Program-made: the position numbers and the translations under genes
Shown here: positions 42,654 to 51,399 of the stretch, piece after piece
Position numbering within the stretch: position 1 is the stretch's first letter
How the letters are laid out: each line of letters starts with the position of its first letter
NCBI GenBank assembly: GCA_020072565.1
Contig: JAIQGI010000021.1
Span: 1-64,000 of the forward strand
Origin: Terriglobia bacterium
GTDB taxonomy: Bacteria; Acidobacteriota; UBA6911
Length of the DNA stretch: 64,000 nucleotides
Direction of reading: 5' to 3'
The notes under the pieces: generated by a model
The model's input: the letters and a program-made list of their open reading frames with translations, nothing else
Databases searched by the model: none
What the model was told of the DNA's origin: nothing

Positions 42654-45600
42654 CTACGCGCGCATGTAGGCAAAACCTCCATTGCGCCAAGCAGCGGTTA
42701 CGGCCTGTGCAACCTTGGCATTGAAGTCGTCCGCACCGTACACATCGCCGTTGATATTGACCACGATCGGCGGAATGTCACCCTTGTTGTCGCCTGGATT
42801 CTCAGGCACCGTGTCGCCATTGCCGGGTACCGTGTCGCCGTTGCCGTTTGGGTTGACCACGGGCGTAACGCCATACTTCAGGTTGTGAAGCATGGTGTCG
42901 ATCTCGGTGCAGACTTGCGTCGCAGCTGCCGAAATCGCATTCGTAATCTTTTGGCCCACGGTGTCAAACTGGCTCGTCACCGTGTCGGTCAACCGTTGAA
43001 TCTCGGATTTCACCTGCGTCTCTGCGTTATTGAGGTCGCCAAGCAGATTCTTCACCTGGTCCTGATACGCCTTGTCCATCGCGGCTTTCGTTTCCGCGAG
43101 CAGCGAATCCGAGATCGTGTTGAATCCCTGGCCGTACCGTTCCACTGCTGTCTTGCCGGCGCTCCCACCGTACTGGAGCAGAGCCTGCTCGATGACGCCG
43201 CCCGGAATGAGCTTGCCGGTGCTTTGGAACTTGCTCACTGCATCATCCCAGCCCGACAGGTTGCCGATGCCAGAAATGGCCTTAAACTTCTCCGGATCCA
43301 ACCCGGCTTTGGTGAGGGCGTCTACAACGTCCTGGTCCCATTGGCCGCTGAGCAGCTTTTGGACCGGGTCCATTGTCGGCGCCAACTTTCCCAGCTCGTC
43401 CTTCAGCTCGGTGATGAAATCAAGTGAGTTGTGAAGCCCGGGAAGGGACGCCGCCTCGTCGAGCTTCGACATCTCCCCGCCCCATTTCTGATACATCGAG
43501 ATGAGGTCGGGAAGAATTTCGCCCGTGTCCTTGAAGTGCTGCACGAGGTCATCCCAGGTCCTGTCCTCCTTCGTTAGGTCGGACATAGCCCTGAACTTGT
43601 CGATGTTGCCGCCCAGCTTCTGAATCTGGTCGGCCAACTCGTCGGTGACGTTCCCCGTGGTAATGAAATCGTCGTACAGGTGCTTGGTCGTGGGAATCAG
43701 ACCCTGCACGGTTTGCTTCAGGTTTTCGAGGTCCGTGACTGCTTGGCTCGTAGCCAGTAGCAGATCGCCCCAGTTCGGCAACGCCTCCTTAAGCGCTGCC
43801 GAGTTTTTGAACGCGTCCTGGAACTGTTTGTTCAGCTCGGTCCAATCCCCAGTTGCCTGTCCCAACTCGAAGGCCGCACGAAAGTTAAACGTGCCCCACG
43901 AAGTCTTTACCGTTTCCAGCGACTTCAGGAATTCGTTCACCTTTCCCTGCGCTTGAGCCATCGGGTACAGCGTCTCGACCAGAAACTTGGGAGCCGAGGA
44001 GATGTCCTTTCGGACGTTCCACGCTGCACCCTCGGACAGTCCAAGGCTCTCGTAGTACGACTTGAACTCGTCCTCCGTCATGTTGATGCCGCCAAAGTCG
44101 CGAGCAATCTCCATGGCGCCGGCCTGGCCGGTGGTTTTGCCTTTGATGGCCGTTACCAGCGATTGAATGCCCCTGCTGATCGCGCCCACGGCCGCACCGA
44201 TAGCAGCCCCGATTGCCGTGCCGATCACCGGGACCATTGACCCGATGGCCGCGCCCATCGCGGCGCCGCCACCGATGGCCTCGCCCCAGCCCAGCGCGCC
44301 CTTACGATTGAACGAATCCATGAACGCCATGGAGCCGCCTGCCATAAGCGCACTCTGTGTTACTGTCGCGCTTTTGCCAGACAATCCGAAGATCCCGGCC
44401 GGACTTGCGCTACCAGTGCCGCCGGTAGCTTTCCCAGTGATCTTTCCTTTGATCCAGTCAGAAATCTCCTTGCCCAGGTCCTTAAAGGCATCCTGGAGAG
44501 GGCTGAGCAGCTCAGACAAAAACGTGCGCAGAAGACTCTTGGCGGAATCTTTCGCGATTTGCGATACGGTGCTCCAGAATCCCTTCCAGTCCACGAGGGC
44601 ATCGGCAATGCCTTTGATCCAGTCGTTGAAGATGGTCGAGAACTCCTGCGTGATGCCGTCCTTGGCGTCAGCGGCGCCGCCAACCATGATCCGATTGAAC
44701 TCTTTCCATTGCTTCTCCAGTTCCGCATTCGTCGGCAAATTGAAAAGCCCTTTGAGCGGATCCCTGGGCTTCAATTTGATCAACTCCTCCTGAGATTTGT
44801 TGATCTCCTTCATGATCTCGGAAACGGTGTCGGCCGGCTTCTCTTCCTTGATGTTCTTCAGCTCGTCGTGCCATGCCTTCATGGCATCGTCGGCCTTCTT
44901 CCACACGAGCGCGGACTTGTAAAGCTCCTCGTCCGTCTTGGTAAGCGGCTGCTGGAAATCCTTCTGCGCTTCAGTAGCCTTGACGATCTCCTGCCAGTGC
45001 GCCTGCGCATACTGGTCGACAGTTGCGCCCACGGCCGCGTACTTCTGATACTCTTCCGTGATCGCCGACATCGGCCTGATCTGCTTGAGCCACTGCTCCT
45101 GGAGTTTCTTTTCCTCCTCGGTGAGCTGGTGAACGGTCGCGGCTTCCGTCGCCTGAGTCGCCGCCTTCTTCTGCGCGAGTTTATTGATTTTGTCGTAACC
45201 GTCGAGCATCGGCTTGACGCGGTCGATGTATTTCTGGGGGTCTTCCCAACCAGACCGCTTCAAGATGTCGATGCCGTATTGCGCCTCGTACTGGCCAAGA
45301 TTTAGACTGCGCGCGCGTTTCTCCAGTGCCTCCGCCTCTTTGCGGAGTGCGTCTTGGGTCATCTGCTCTGCTTCTTTGACGCGGCCCTGGAACAGGCCCA
45401 TCTTGTTCCAGAGCTTCGTGAGCGCTTCATCGGCCCCGGTGAGATCCGCGATCCAGCGGCCGATATTCCAGCCGAGGATTGCCACGCCGGCAGCCGAAGC
45501 TGCCTTGCCAAACAGCCCCATGCTGGTTACGGACCTGCCGAGCGCGGCCGTGAAGTTCTCCCAGTCGGAGACGATGGCCGCGATCTTGATGACCGCGATC

Positions 45601-46802
45601 GTGCTGGCAAACGCCGCGAGCGCGACGGTGTACTTGTTGATCGGGACGGCGCCACCTTCCAGGAAGCCGTTTAACTCCCGAATGGATCTGGTGAAGTCGC
45701 CCGTAGCCGGCAACAGGCTCTTGAAGGTCTTGCCCAAGTTCGTCCACAGCGCTTCGAGCTGATCCTTCAACGTCGCGGTTTGCTTCTTAAAGGCTTCATC
45801 GGTCAGTCCCGCGGCTTCTCCCATGTCTTTGAGATACTGGGTGTAGGTGCCCGATTGCTCTCCGGTGAGAGCGAGAGCGGCGCGCAACGCCCGGACGCTG
45901 CCGAAAAAGGTAGCGATCGCCTCGTCGTTGCCTTTCGAGGCTTTTGCCAGGTCTCCCAACGCGCCAGCCAGTCCTTTTGACTTCAGAGCCGCAGCGTCGA
46001 TCTCGACGTGTAGCTCTTTGGCGAGCTTCTTCGCCTGTGCGGACGGATTCAGAAACGCAAGCAACGCCTGGTTCAAGCTGGTCGTCGTGATCTGCGCGCT
46101 CAAACCCATCTGGGTCATCGTGGCAAATGCCGCGCCCAGCTGTCCCAGGTCGACCTTCAGCGCCGCCGCAGTCGGGATCACCATGCCCAGCGAATGGGCC
46201 AGCTCGTCGCCTGTGGTCTTCCCTTTGCGGACCATCTGGAAAAGGATGTCGCTTACGCGTGTCGTCTCTTCGACCTTCAAGCCGTACGCGTTGATGACTG
46301 TCGTCAAGAGATCTACCGACGTGTAGGTGTCGGTAACGGCAGCCTTGGCAAACTTGGCTGCATCCTCGACAAACTTCACCGATTTCGAAGGATCGATGTT
46401 GGCAGACAATGCCAGGTACATGCCCTTGGCAAGCTCTGCGGTTGTCCCGAATTCAGCCGAGACGTTTTTCAGCTGATCGTACAGCGCGCCGGCATTGACC
46501 TTTGTTTCGTCGAGCAAGGTTCGGACATTGGCCCAGACCTTCTCGCCCTCCATGGCGGATTGCGTCCACTCCCGAATTTGGTTACCGACGGCCAGGGCGC
46601 CAAACGTCAGGCCAAGTCCACCCACGATGCCCTTGACTGTGTTCAACACGGACCCGAACTCGCCGGCTGCCTCCGCCGCCCGCTTCTGCGATTTTGCGGC
46701 TTCATCGCCCACGTCGCCGAGAGCCAGACGCATCTTCTCAAGCGCCGCCACTCCCTGGGCCGTGTCTGCCCGAAGCGTGAATTGGATGGTGGAACCCGGC
46801 AT
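42654..46802 (-). CDS. tail tape-measure protein
   Basis: 1382 residues, the longest phage gene here. The N-terminus (IQFTLRADTAQGVAALEKMR) and the region about 60-350 are typical of tape-measure proteins (LNTVKGIVGGLGLTFGALAV, ELAKGMYLALSANIDPSKSV, AAFATMTQMGLSAQITTTSL). Long helical stretches follow, with a hydrophobic Gly/Ala-rich segment (GAAIGSMVPVIGTAIGAAIG) near 890. In siphophages the length of this protein sets tail length; by the usual rule of about 0.15 nm per residue the tail would be near 200 nm, which is an estimate. It directly follows the frameshifted chaperone gene, the standard order. Confidence 0.93.
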   Translation of the reverse strand: MPGSTIQFTLRADTAQGVAALEKMRLALGDVGDEAAKSQKRAAEAAGEFGSVLNTVKGIVGGLGLTFGALAVGNQIREWTQSAMEGEKVWANVRTLLDETKVNAGALYDQLKNVSAEFGTTAELAKGMYLALSANIDPSKSVKFVEDAAKFAKAAVTDTYTSVDLLTTVINAYGLKVEETTRVSDILFQMVRKGKTTGDELAHSLGMVIPTAAALKVDLGQLGAAFATMTQMGLSAQITTTSLNQALLAFLNPSAQAKKLAKELHVEIDAAALKSKGLAGALGDLAKASKGNDEAIATFFGSVRALRAALALTGEQSGTYTQYLKDMGEAAGLTDEAFKKQTATLKDQLEALWTNLGKTFKSLLPATGDFTRSIRELNGFLEGGAVPINKYTVALAAFASTIAVIKIAAIVSDWENFTAALGRSVTSMGLFGKAASAAGVAILGWNIGRWIADLTGADEALTKLWNKMGLFQGRVKEAEQMTQDALRKEAEALEKRARSLNLGQYEAQYGIDILKRSGWEDPQKYIDRVKPMLDGYDKINKLAQKKAATQATEAATVHQLTEEEKKLQEQWLKQIRPMSAITEEYQKYAAVGATVDQYAQAHWQEIVKATEAQKDFQQPLTKTDEELYKSALVWKKADDAMKAWHDELKNIKEEKPADTVSEIMKEINKSQEELIKLKPRDPLKGLFNLPTNAELEKQWKEFNRIMVGGAADAKDGITQEFSTIFNDWIKGIADALVDWKGFWSTVSQIAKDSAKSLLRTFLSELLSPLQDAFKDLGKEISDWIKGKITGKATGGTGSASPAGIFGLSGKSATVTQSALMAGGSMAFMDSFNRKGALGWGEAIGGGAAMGAAIGSMVPVIGTAIGAAIGAAVGAISRGIQSLVTAIKGKTTGQAGAMEIARDFGGINMTEDEFKSYYESLGLSEGAAWNVRKDISSAPKFLVETLYPMAQAQGKVNEFLKSLETVKTSWGTFNFRAAFELGQATGDWTELNKQFQDAFKNSAALKEALPNWGDLLLATSQAVTDLENLKQTVQGLIPTTKHLYDDFITTGNVTDELADQIQKLGGNIDKFRAMSDLTKEDRTWDDLVQHFKDTGEILPDLISMYQKWGGEMSKLDEAASLPGLHNSLDFITELKDELGKLAPTMDPVQKLLSGQWDQDVVDALTKAGLDPEKFKAISGIGNLSGWDDAVSKFQSTGKLIPGGVIEQALLQYGGSAGKTAVERYGQGFNTISDSLLAETKAAMDKAYQDQVKNLLGDLNNAETQVKSEIQRLTDTVTSQFDTVGQKITNAISAAATQVCTEIDTMLHNLKYGVTPVVNPNGNGDTVPGNGDTVPENPGDNKGDIPPIVVNINGDVYGADDFNAKVAQAVTAAWRNGGFAYMRA

Positions 46803-46840
46803 GGATCACCTGATAAAGACCGCTGCGAGCCGCGCGGCGA

Positions 46841-47946
46841 TTATGTTGGCTTGAAGTTCGGCCACATGGACTTGCCGCTTGAATGCAAATCCAAGGCGTC
46901 GCGCACGAGTTCGACATTCTTGGTCGCCTCAAACACCGCTTCAACGTCCCTCTTCGGATACGGGTTCTCTTTCAGACCACACTGTAGGCAGCACCGAGGG
47001 TCTTTTTTAAGCAGACCGCAATGACGGAGGTGCAGAGTTTCGTGCCGGATTTCGTCCTGCGCCTTTTGGTCGCCAAGCAGCGGGAAGAGGTCCGCAAAAC
47101 ACTCCTCCCGCCCGCACTTGGCATCATCGCGCAATAGCCGATAGCCGCGAAGGCTCTTGCCCAGAACCTTCGCGACTAGCCGTTTTTTACTGCCACGCGG
47201 CTGAAGACACGGTTGACGAAAAACAGCTTGTCGCTCAGTTGCAGCTTGGGAAGCCACGCGTTCTTGTTGGCTTCCGTGCAGGGCTGATCGTTGATCAGGT
47301 AGCCGCCGAGGCCCGTGAGAAGCGAATCCGCGAGCTGCTCGATCGCATCCCAGTTGATGCGCACGATTTGCCGGCGGCCCTTCGTGACTTGCTTGCCGGC
47401 ACGCTTGTGGCGGATCCGATCTTCTTCCGTAACCCGGCGGTGCTTGAAACTCACCGGTATGGCCGTCACGGCGTCAAGTTCCGGCACATACAGCGGCCGC
47501 TTCGCCTTCACTTCCTGCTCTGCGCTTCCGAGCACCAGCTTCAGTTTGCCCGTGCCCTCCTCGCCAGCCACAATCAGGTTGCCGTAACCTTCCGTGTAGA
47601 TGCGCGCTTTGATCTGTGGATTGGCATCAAGCCAGGCGAGCATTTCTTCCTTCGTGGCCTCACCCTCAATGCCCAGGATGCCCCGGAAATGCTTCGTGAC
47701 AAATGCCCGCACGCCGGCATCGTCGCCGGCTTCAGTTTCGGTTTCATCGGGAAGGTCCGACGCTTTGGTTCTCGGCATCAACTCGTCAAGGAACGCCCTA
47801 ACCTCATGCGCACCGGTCTGCGCGTCCATGGCGAAGTAGCCCATAACATCCTGGCCGCCTTGCTCAAATTGTAGTGGGAAAATGACCTCGTCTCCGGAAA
47901 GCTCGTAGACCACTCCATCCTGCTTCACGACTGCGACATTGCCCAT
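46841..47946 (-). CDS. tail assembly chaperone, -1 frameshift fusion product
   Basis: The second frame runs from the slip site at 47188-47182 to a stop at 46841 and has no own start with a ribosome-binding site. Read through a -1 slip, the fusion continues from RVAV-K as K-R-L-V-A-K-V-L-G-K, and ends with a Cys-rich extension (HLRHCGLLKKDPRCCLQCGL) and VFEATKNVELVRDALDLHSS. Total length is about 368 residues. Equivalent G/GT pairs in lambda and other tailed phages make the short form in excess and the fusion in minor amounts; both coat the tape-measure protein during tail assembly. The position just before the tape measure fits exactly. Confidence 0.75.
47142..47188 (-). promoter_or_regulatory. 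programmed -1 ribosomal frameshift signal
   Basis: The minus strand has the slippery heptamer A AAA AAC (47188-47182) in the correct phase: the zero-frame codons are AAA AAC and the stop TAG follows two codons later. Seven bases downstream a perfect 8-base stem begins (CGCGAAGG / CCTTCGCG; 47174-47167 with 47153-47146), which extends to 12 pairs with one G-U wobble by including the TAG (47178-47142); the loop has 13 bases. A -1 slip enters the only open frame, which runs 114 more codons to 46841. Confidence 0.85.
47176..47946 (-). CDS. tail assembly chaperone, short form (G-like)
   Basis: 256 residues from the ATG at 47946; the frame extends upstream by 18 codons without support. Sequence: NVAVVKQDGVVYELSGDEVI, an acidic middle (KASDLPDETETEAGDDAGVR) and a C-terminal domain with AWLDANPQIKARIYTEGYGN and KLFFVNRVFSRVAVKNG. 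No recognised family; the assignment rests on its place between tail-tube and tape-measure genes and on the frameshift signal at its end. Confidence 0.72.
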   Translation of the reverse strand: MGNVAVVKQDGVVYELSGDEVIFPLQFEQGGQDVMGYFAMDAQTGAHEVRAFLDELMPRTKASDLPDETETEAGDDAGVRAFVTKHFRGILGIEGEATKEEMLAWLDANPQIKARIYTEGYGNLIVAGEEGTGKLKLVLGSAEQEVKAKRPLYVPELDAVTAIPVSFKHRRVTEEDRIRHKRAGKQVTKGRRQIVRINWDAIEQLADSLLTGLGGYLINDQPCTEANKNAWLPKLQLSDKLFFVNRVFSRVAVKNG

Positions 47947-48018
47947 CCAACTGTTCTCCCAAAAAGAAAAAAGGCGAGGTTCCTCTCGTCCATCCGGCAA
48001 CCCCGACCCTGACCCGAC

Positions 48019-48432
48019 CTAACTCGTGCTTCTGGTGATCGGCGTGTTGATGCCAATGTTGATCGTCAACTCCTCGGCAGTGCCCACTGCTCCGGAGATC
48101 AAGGGGATCTGCCCCATGAAGCCTGAGAAGGAAAACTCCGGATTATCTGCGCCTTTGACTGCACGTTTGCGTCGCATGATGAACGGCACCAGCTGCCCCC
48201 TGGTGTTCCACAGAAGTTCGTCCACGCTGCCGGCGCCATAGTTCTTAAACATCTTCGCGCTCGCCGTGGGCTTCTCCAGGCCGGGCACATAGACATGGCA
48301 ACTGTCACCGCTTGCCGTCGATTCGATCTCATCGAGTGCGAAGTTGAGCTGAATTTCCGACACCTGATCGGAGATGTCATTCCCGTCCACACTGAGGAAC
48401 GGATCTTTGATGACTTCAACCACAGCGGTCAT
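48019..48432 (-). CDS. tail-tube-like protein 2
   Basis: 137 residues beginning TAVVEVIKDPFLSVDGNDIS, close to the start of the larger neighbour (TAIVNIIKDRKVYLGGVDLS). It contains VSEIQLNFALDEIESTASGD and SCHVYVPGLEKPTASAKMF, matching LTLEFDMKECTTFSDSSHVN and APGLSKVTLNQKGF in the other gene. The protein is thus a shorter paralogue of the probable major tail protein. GGAGGA lies before the ATG at 48432. Confidence 0.68.
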   Translation of the reverse strand: MTAVVEVIKDPFLSVDGNDISDQVSEIQLNFALDEIESTASGDSCHVYVPGLEKPTASAKMFKNYGAGSVDELLWNTRGQLVPFIMRRKRAVKGADNPEFSFSGFMGQIPLISGAVGTAEELTINIGINTPITRSTS

Positions 48433-48503
48433 TGAAACTTCCTCCAAAAATGAAAAAGGTCCGGATCTCTCCAGGCCTCGTTAAAGGTCCACTCCTCACA
48501 GTT

Positions 48504-49196
48504 CTATGCGATTCCGGCCACCACGAACACCGTGGTCGGACCGACGGCCGTTATGACTGCACGCCATTGAGCGCCGGCAATAGGACCGTCTACTACTTTG
48601 TAAAGCGACCCCGGCCCTGCCGTCTGCTCAAAGGTGATCTTGTCTGCGCCGTCTATCTGAATGGAGCCGCTCGCACTGCCTTCAAAGACATGCAGGGCTG
48701 CAAACATCCTCGATCCAGCAGGAACCGCCCCGAGGTTGTATGCCGTCCCTTGATGCGCGCCATCGGCGAGCGTTGCCTTCGCCATGAGAATCGTGCCGCG
48801 AATCACGGCGCCGCCCGCCTGGCTCATATTGAAGTCGAAGCTCGGCAGTTCTCCCACAGCCATGCGCGGTGCATAACTCAAACCCCATGCCTTCGTGAAG
48901 TAGGCAATCTCTCCTGCCAGGCCGCCCTTCTGTGTTACGGACACGGGAACCCCAGCCTTGCCCAGCCGCGCCACCAGCGTCTCATCCACAAGCCCCTCGC
49001 CGAAGCTGACGAATCCCTTCTGGTTCAACGTCACCTTGGATAACCCTGGAGCGTTGACATGTGAACTGTCCGAGAACGTGGTGCATTCCTTCATGTCAAA
49101 CTCCAGAGTGAGGTTCACTTCATTTTCATCTCCGCTCAGGTCCACGCCGCCCAGGTACACCTTGCGGTCCTTGATAATGTTGACAATCGCTGTCAT
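48504..49196 (-). CDS. probable major tail (tube) protein
   Basis: 230 residues, beta-rich. The N-terminal 140 residues align with the neighbouring small paralogue; the C-terminal 80 (ALHVFEGSASGSIQIDGADK, ITAVGPTTVFVVAGIA) form an additional domain. Location between connector genes and the tail chaperone is that of the tail-tube gene in siphophages. AGGAGGG precedes the ATG. Confidence 0.72.
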   Translation of the reverse strand: MTAIVNIIKDRKVYLGGVDLSGDENEVNLTLEFDMKECTTFSDSSHVNAPGLSKVTLNQKGFVSFGEGLVDETLVARLGKAGVPVSVTQKGGLAGEIAYFTKAWGLSYAPRMAVGELPSFDFNMSQAGGAVIRGTILMAKATLADGAHQGTAYNLGAVPAGSRMFAALHVFEGSASGSIQIDGADKITFEQTAGPGSLYKVVDGPIAGAQWRAVITAVGPTTVFVVAGIA

Positions 49197-49205
49197 GCCG
49201 CCCTC

Positions 49206-49445
49206 CTAGAAAATGGATCCGCAAGACCTGCACGCCGTTCTGCCGTCCGACGTTGGAATGTGAAACTCAGGCTTTGATCCGCACTTGGGACATGTCTTTG
49301 GAAGCTCGATACCTGGATCTTCCTCCAGTTGATGCCTCAGCGCCGCCCGAAGGGAATGTATCTCGGCCAGCAAGGCTTGTGCCGAGGCAGCGGCCGCCTC
49401 CGCTGAGGCTTCGACTGCTCGTAAATGTGCTGCGGTCAGATTCAT
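49206..49445 (-). CDS. small zinc-ribbon-like phage protein
   Basis: 79 residues: an Ala-rich helical first half (LRAVEASAEAAAASAQALLA) and a C-terminal zinc ribbon with Cys pairs KTCPKCGSKPEF and TACRSCGSIF. The ATG at 49445 lies shortly after the stop of the upstream gene; an ATG at 49460 is also possible. Function is unknown. Confidence 0.6.
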   Translation of the reverse strand: MNLTAAHLRAVEASAEAAAASAQALLAEIHSLRAALRHQLEEDPGIELPKTCPKCGSKPEFHIPTSDGRTACRSCGSIF

Positions 49446-49456
49446 GCCACCTCTCG

Positions 49457-49849
49457 TCATAATGCGGTGCGTTCTTTCAGGACCTTGAAATTGCAAGCAA
49501 AGACCGTTCGGCCCTGCTCGTCTCTGCGCAGCAGAAACGGTTCGTCGAGCGCTGCAATCCACACGTACCGTGTGCCGTTTAGCGTTTGGTTTGCCAATCC
49601 GTCTAGGAGCTGCTTGATCCTTTCGATTTTCAACCGGCCGGACTCGTAATCAGTGTCGCGGACTTCGATTTGAAATCTCGGCTGCTCCGCTGCGATCCCT
49701 CCAGACGTTCTGATGGGTGCCTGGCCGCGATACTCGAATATCGCCACCGTGGAATCCGGCGTCTCTGGAAGGTCAGATTTGAACAGGTCCTCGCCCTCTG
49801 TGCCGTACTCGTTCTCGGCCAGATACCCACAGATGTCGTCAAGCAGCAT
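49457..49849 (-). CDS. tail terminator/minor capsid-like protein
   Basis: 130 residues: LLDDICGYLAENEYGTEGED, VAIFEYRGQAPIRTSGGIAA, QPRFQIEVRDTDYESGRLKI, then FACNFKVLKERTAL. The pattern fits the family of small phage proteins at the head-tail junction (Gp12-like minor capsid or tail terminator). It follows the HK97-gp10-like gene, the expected order. Confidence 0.65.
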   Translation of the reverse strand: MLLDDICGYLAENEYGTEGEDLFKSDLPETPDSTVAIFEYRGQAPIRTSGGIAAEQPRFQIEVRDTDYESGRLKIERIKQLLDGLANQTLNGTRYVWIAALDEPFLLRRDEQGRTVFACNFKVLKERTAL

Positions 49850-49861
49850 TGGCGATCTCCC

Positions 49862-50314
49862 TTACCTCGGGAAGTTCGTCTCGACCTCAACCTCGATCTC
49901 TCCGGCTATCGCACTGTCGAGCTTAGGCCACGCCTCGTTGATCGGGTCTTCGAGAAACTTCGCCTTTCCGGACGGATGCTTGGCCGCAAGATTCTCATGG
50001 ACATGTTCCGCATACCCGACATGCTCCGGCGGCTGCCTTCCCGAGTGAATCCCGACGTGAGTCCCGCTTCCCGCCGGGCCGCCATATCCGCCGACGATCG
50101 TGACAACGCTGCCCGCGATGACTGGCTTTTCTACATGTCCCGTTGATTTCAAGGCGCCTGTGTCGACGGGACATTCCCTTTTTGACTGGGTCATCACCTC
50201 TTCATACCAGCCGTAGGCACCGCGAGCTACCGCCTCGGTCTGCCCGCGTTTGAGCTTTTCCAGACCATTGATCGCCTGCGCCAAACCGACGAACTCGCCT
50301 TTGAACTCAATCAC
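49862..50314 (-). CDS. HK97 gp10-like neck/tail completion protein
   Basis: 150 residues from a GTG at 50314 (GGAGAGAGGC upstream, overlapping the preceding gene by 8 bases). Landmarks are GLAQAINGLEKLKRGQTEAV, ECPVDTGALKSTGHVEKPVI and YAEHVHENLAAKHPSGKAKF, the VDTGxL and YAxxVxxG/N blocks typical of this family. It works in joining head and tail. Confidence 0.75.
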   Translation of the reverse strand: MIEFKGEFVGLAQAINGLEKLKRGQTEAVARGAYGWYEEVMTQSKRECPVDTGALKSTGHVEKPVIAGSVVTIVGGYGGPAGSGTHVGIHSGRQPPEHVGYAEHVHENLAAKHPSGKAKFLEDPINEAWPKLDSAIAGEIEVEVETNFPR

Positions 50315-50672
50315 GCCTCTCTCCGAACCAAACCTCGACCGCGTAAGGTTGCCCCTCGCTGTCGAGCGTTGCCTGAACATCGACAATCGGAAGCCGTGAG
50401 CCGTCCGGCAAAGTGAAAACGTCCATTGGTTTGACCGTCACGTTTTCCGGGATGATGATCTGGGTACGGCTGACAAGCTCGGTTCCATCCGCCAGTCTGC
50501 GGCGCCGCTCACGGTTGACGATCAGCGCCTTCCTGGCTACGGGATCGTTGTATTCGGGCTTTCCGTAACCGGATCTTCCCTTGATGGTTTGATGCTGCAC
50601 GGTGGCGAGCAATCCCTGAACGGTCCGCTGTGCCACAGCCACAAGGTCGTGGATGAGTTTCGAGTTCATCAT
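50307..50672 (-). CDS. head-tail connector protein
   Basis: 121 residues from the ATG at 50672, which shares a base with the stop of the preceding gene (TGATG). Contains ALIVNRERRRRLADGTELVS, IIIPENVTVKPMDVFTLPDG and LPIVDVQATLDSEGQPYAVE, a beta-rich pattern seen in small phage neck proteins. Family assignment is by position and general character. Confidence 0.6.
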   Translation of the reverse strand: MMNSKLIHDLVAVAQRTVQGLLATVQHQTIKGRSGYGKPEYNDPVARKALIVNRERRRRLADGTELVSRTQIIIPENVTVKPMDVFTLPDGSRLPIVDVQATLDSEGQPYAVEVWFGERRD

Positions 50673-51223
50673 CAGGCTCGCACCAAATTGATCATGCCGC
50701 TTGATCCATACTTGCGGTCTCCCCAAAGGGAGATCATCTCGAAGACGGCCTCAGGAATGACGCGGCGCTTTGGAGAATTGCCTTGGTTGAAACCAACCTT
50801 GACCGGCCCGACAGTGACATCACCCAAGCCCTCGGTCGATAGGTCTGCCGTCCGATCATTGGCGATCAGATACATTGCCAGCTCCGCCTGGGCGTCCTTC
50901 AGCGCCTGCGGAATCTCGCTGTCAGAGAGAAGGCGGCCAACTCCGTCATAAAGGCCGCTATCTATTGGATCGCCGTCGTACATGCCGATGCGAGGCCACT
51001 GGAGCGCCTGGTTCTCTGGGTCGGTCGGGTAACCTTCCCATGCAATTTGGCTGTCGAGCAGCCGGGCAGACCACAGTAACGCCTTGGCCCTGGTCTCGGG
51101 TGTCGCGGCGTCCCAGTCGCTCGTATGCAATCGGGTCTCGTGATAAGCATTTGCCTCATCGAGCGAACAGTACGAGTTTGAGTCCGATCCGCCGGGCGTT
51201 GCATTGATTTCCGGGACTGCCAT
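50672..51223 (-). CDS. head completion/adaptor protein (DnaT-like annotated family)
   Basis: 183 residues. The N-terminus (GGSDSNSYCSLDEANAYHET, then WDAATPETRAKALLWSARLL) is typical of phage adaptor proteins that databases often label DnaT-like ssDNA-binding. QWPRIGMYDGD and IPQALKDAQAELAMYLIAND complete the pattern. In this position, next to the capsid and connector genes, a head-tail adaptor role is more likely than DNA binding. Confidence 0.72.
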   Translation of the reverse strand: MAVPEINATPGGSDSNSYCSLDEANAYHETRLHTSDWDAATPETRAKALLWSARLLDSQIAWEGYPTDPENQALQWPRIGMYDGDPIDSGLYDGVGRLLSDSEIPQALKDAQAELAMYLIANDRTADLSTEGLGDVTVGPVKVGFNQGNSPKRRVIPEAVFEMISLWGDRKYGSSGMINLVRA

Positions 51224-51237
51224 GTCTCACCTCGCCT

Positions 51238-51399
51238 TTAGTAGGTGCTTATCACCTTGGCGCCACGCTTGATGCGCCGCGTGTCTTGCCTGGTCGGATT
51301 CGGTTCAACCTCGATGCCGCCGACCTTATAGGCCAGGCGAATTAACAGCCGAGCCAGCTGCATCCTGATTCTCGTCGTGCGGGACAACTTCACCGCCAT
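51238..51399 (-). CDS. small basic phage protein
   Basis: 53 residues, strongly basic (VKLSRTTRIRMQLARLLIRL, then RQDTRRIKRGAKVI). GAGG lies six bases before the ATG at 51399. It overlaps the end of the acidic protein gene by 74 bases. Function is unknown. Confidence 0.45.
   Translation of the reverse strand: MAVKLSRTTRIRMQLARLLIRLAYKVGGIEVEPNPTRQDTRRIKRGAKVISTY

Noticed and set aside
42527-42682. N-terminal extension of the large tail protein
   Set aside because: It would translate through a hairpin and overlap the end of the tape-measure gene; the ATG at 42526 has a ribosome-binding site.
44559-45305. 248-codon plus-strand open frame
   Set aside because: It is antisense to the tape-measure gene and has no recognisable domain.
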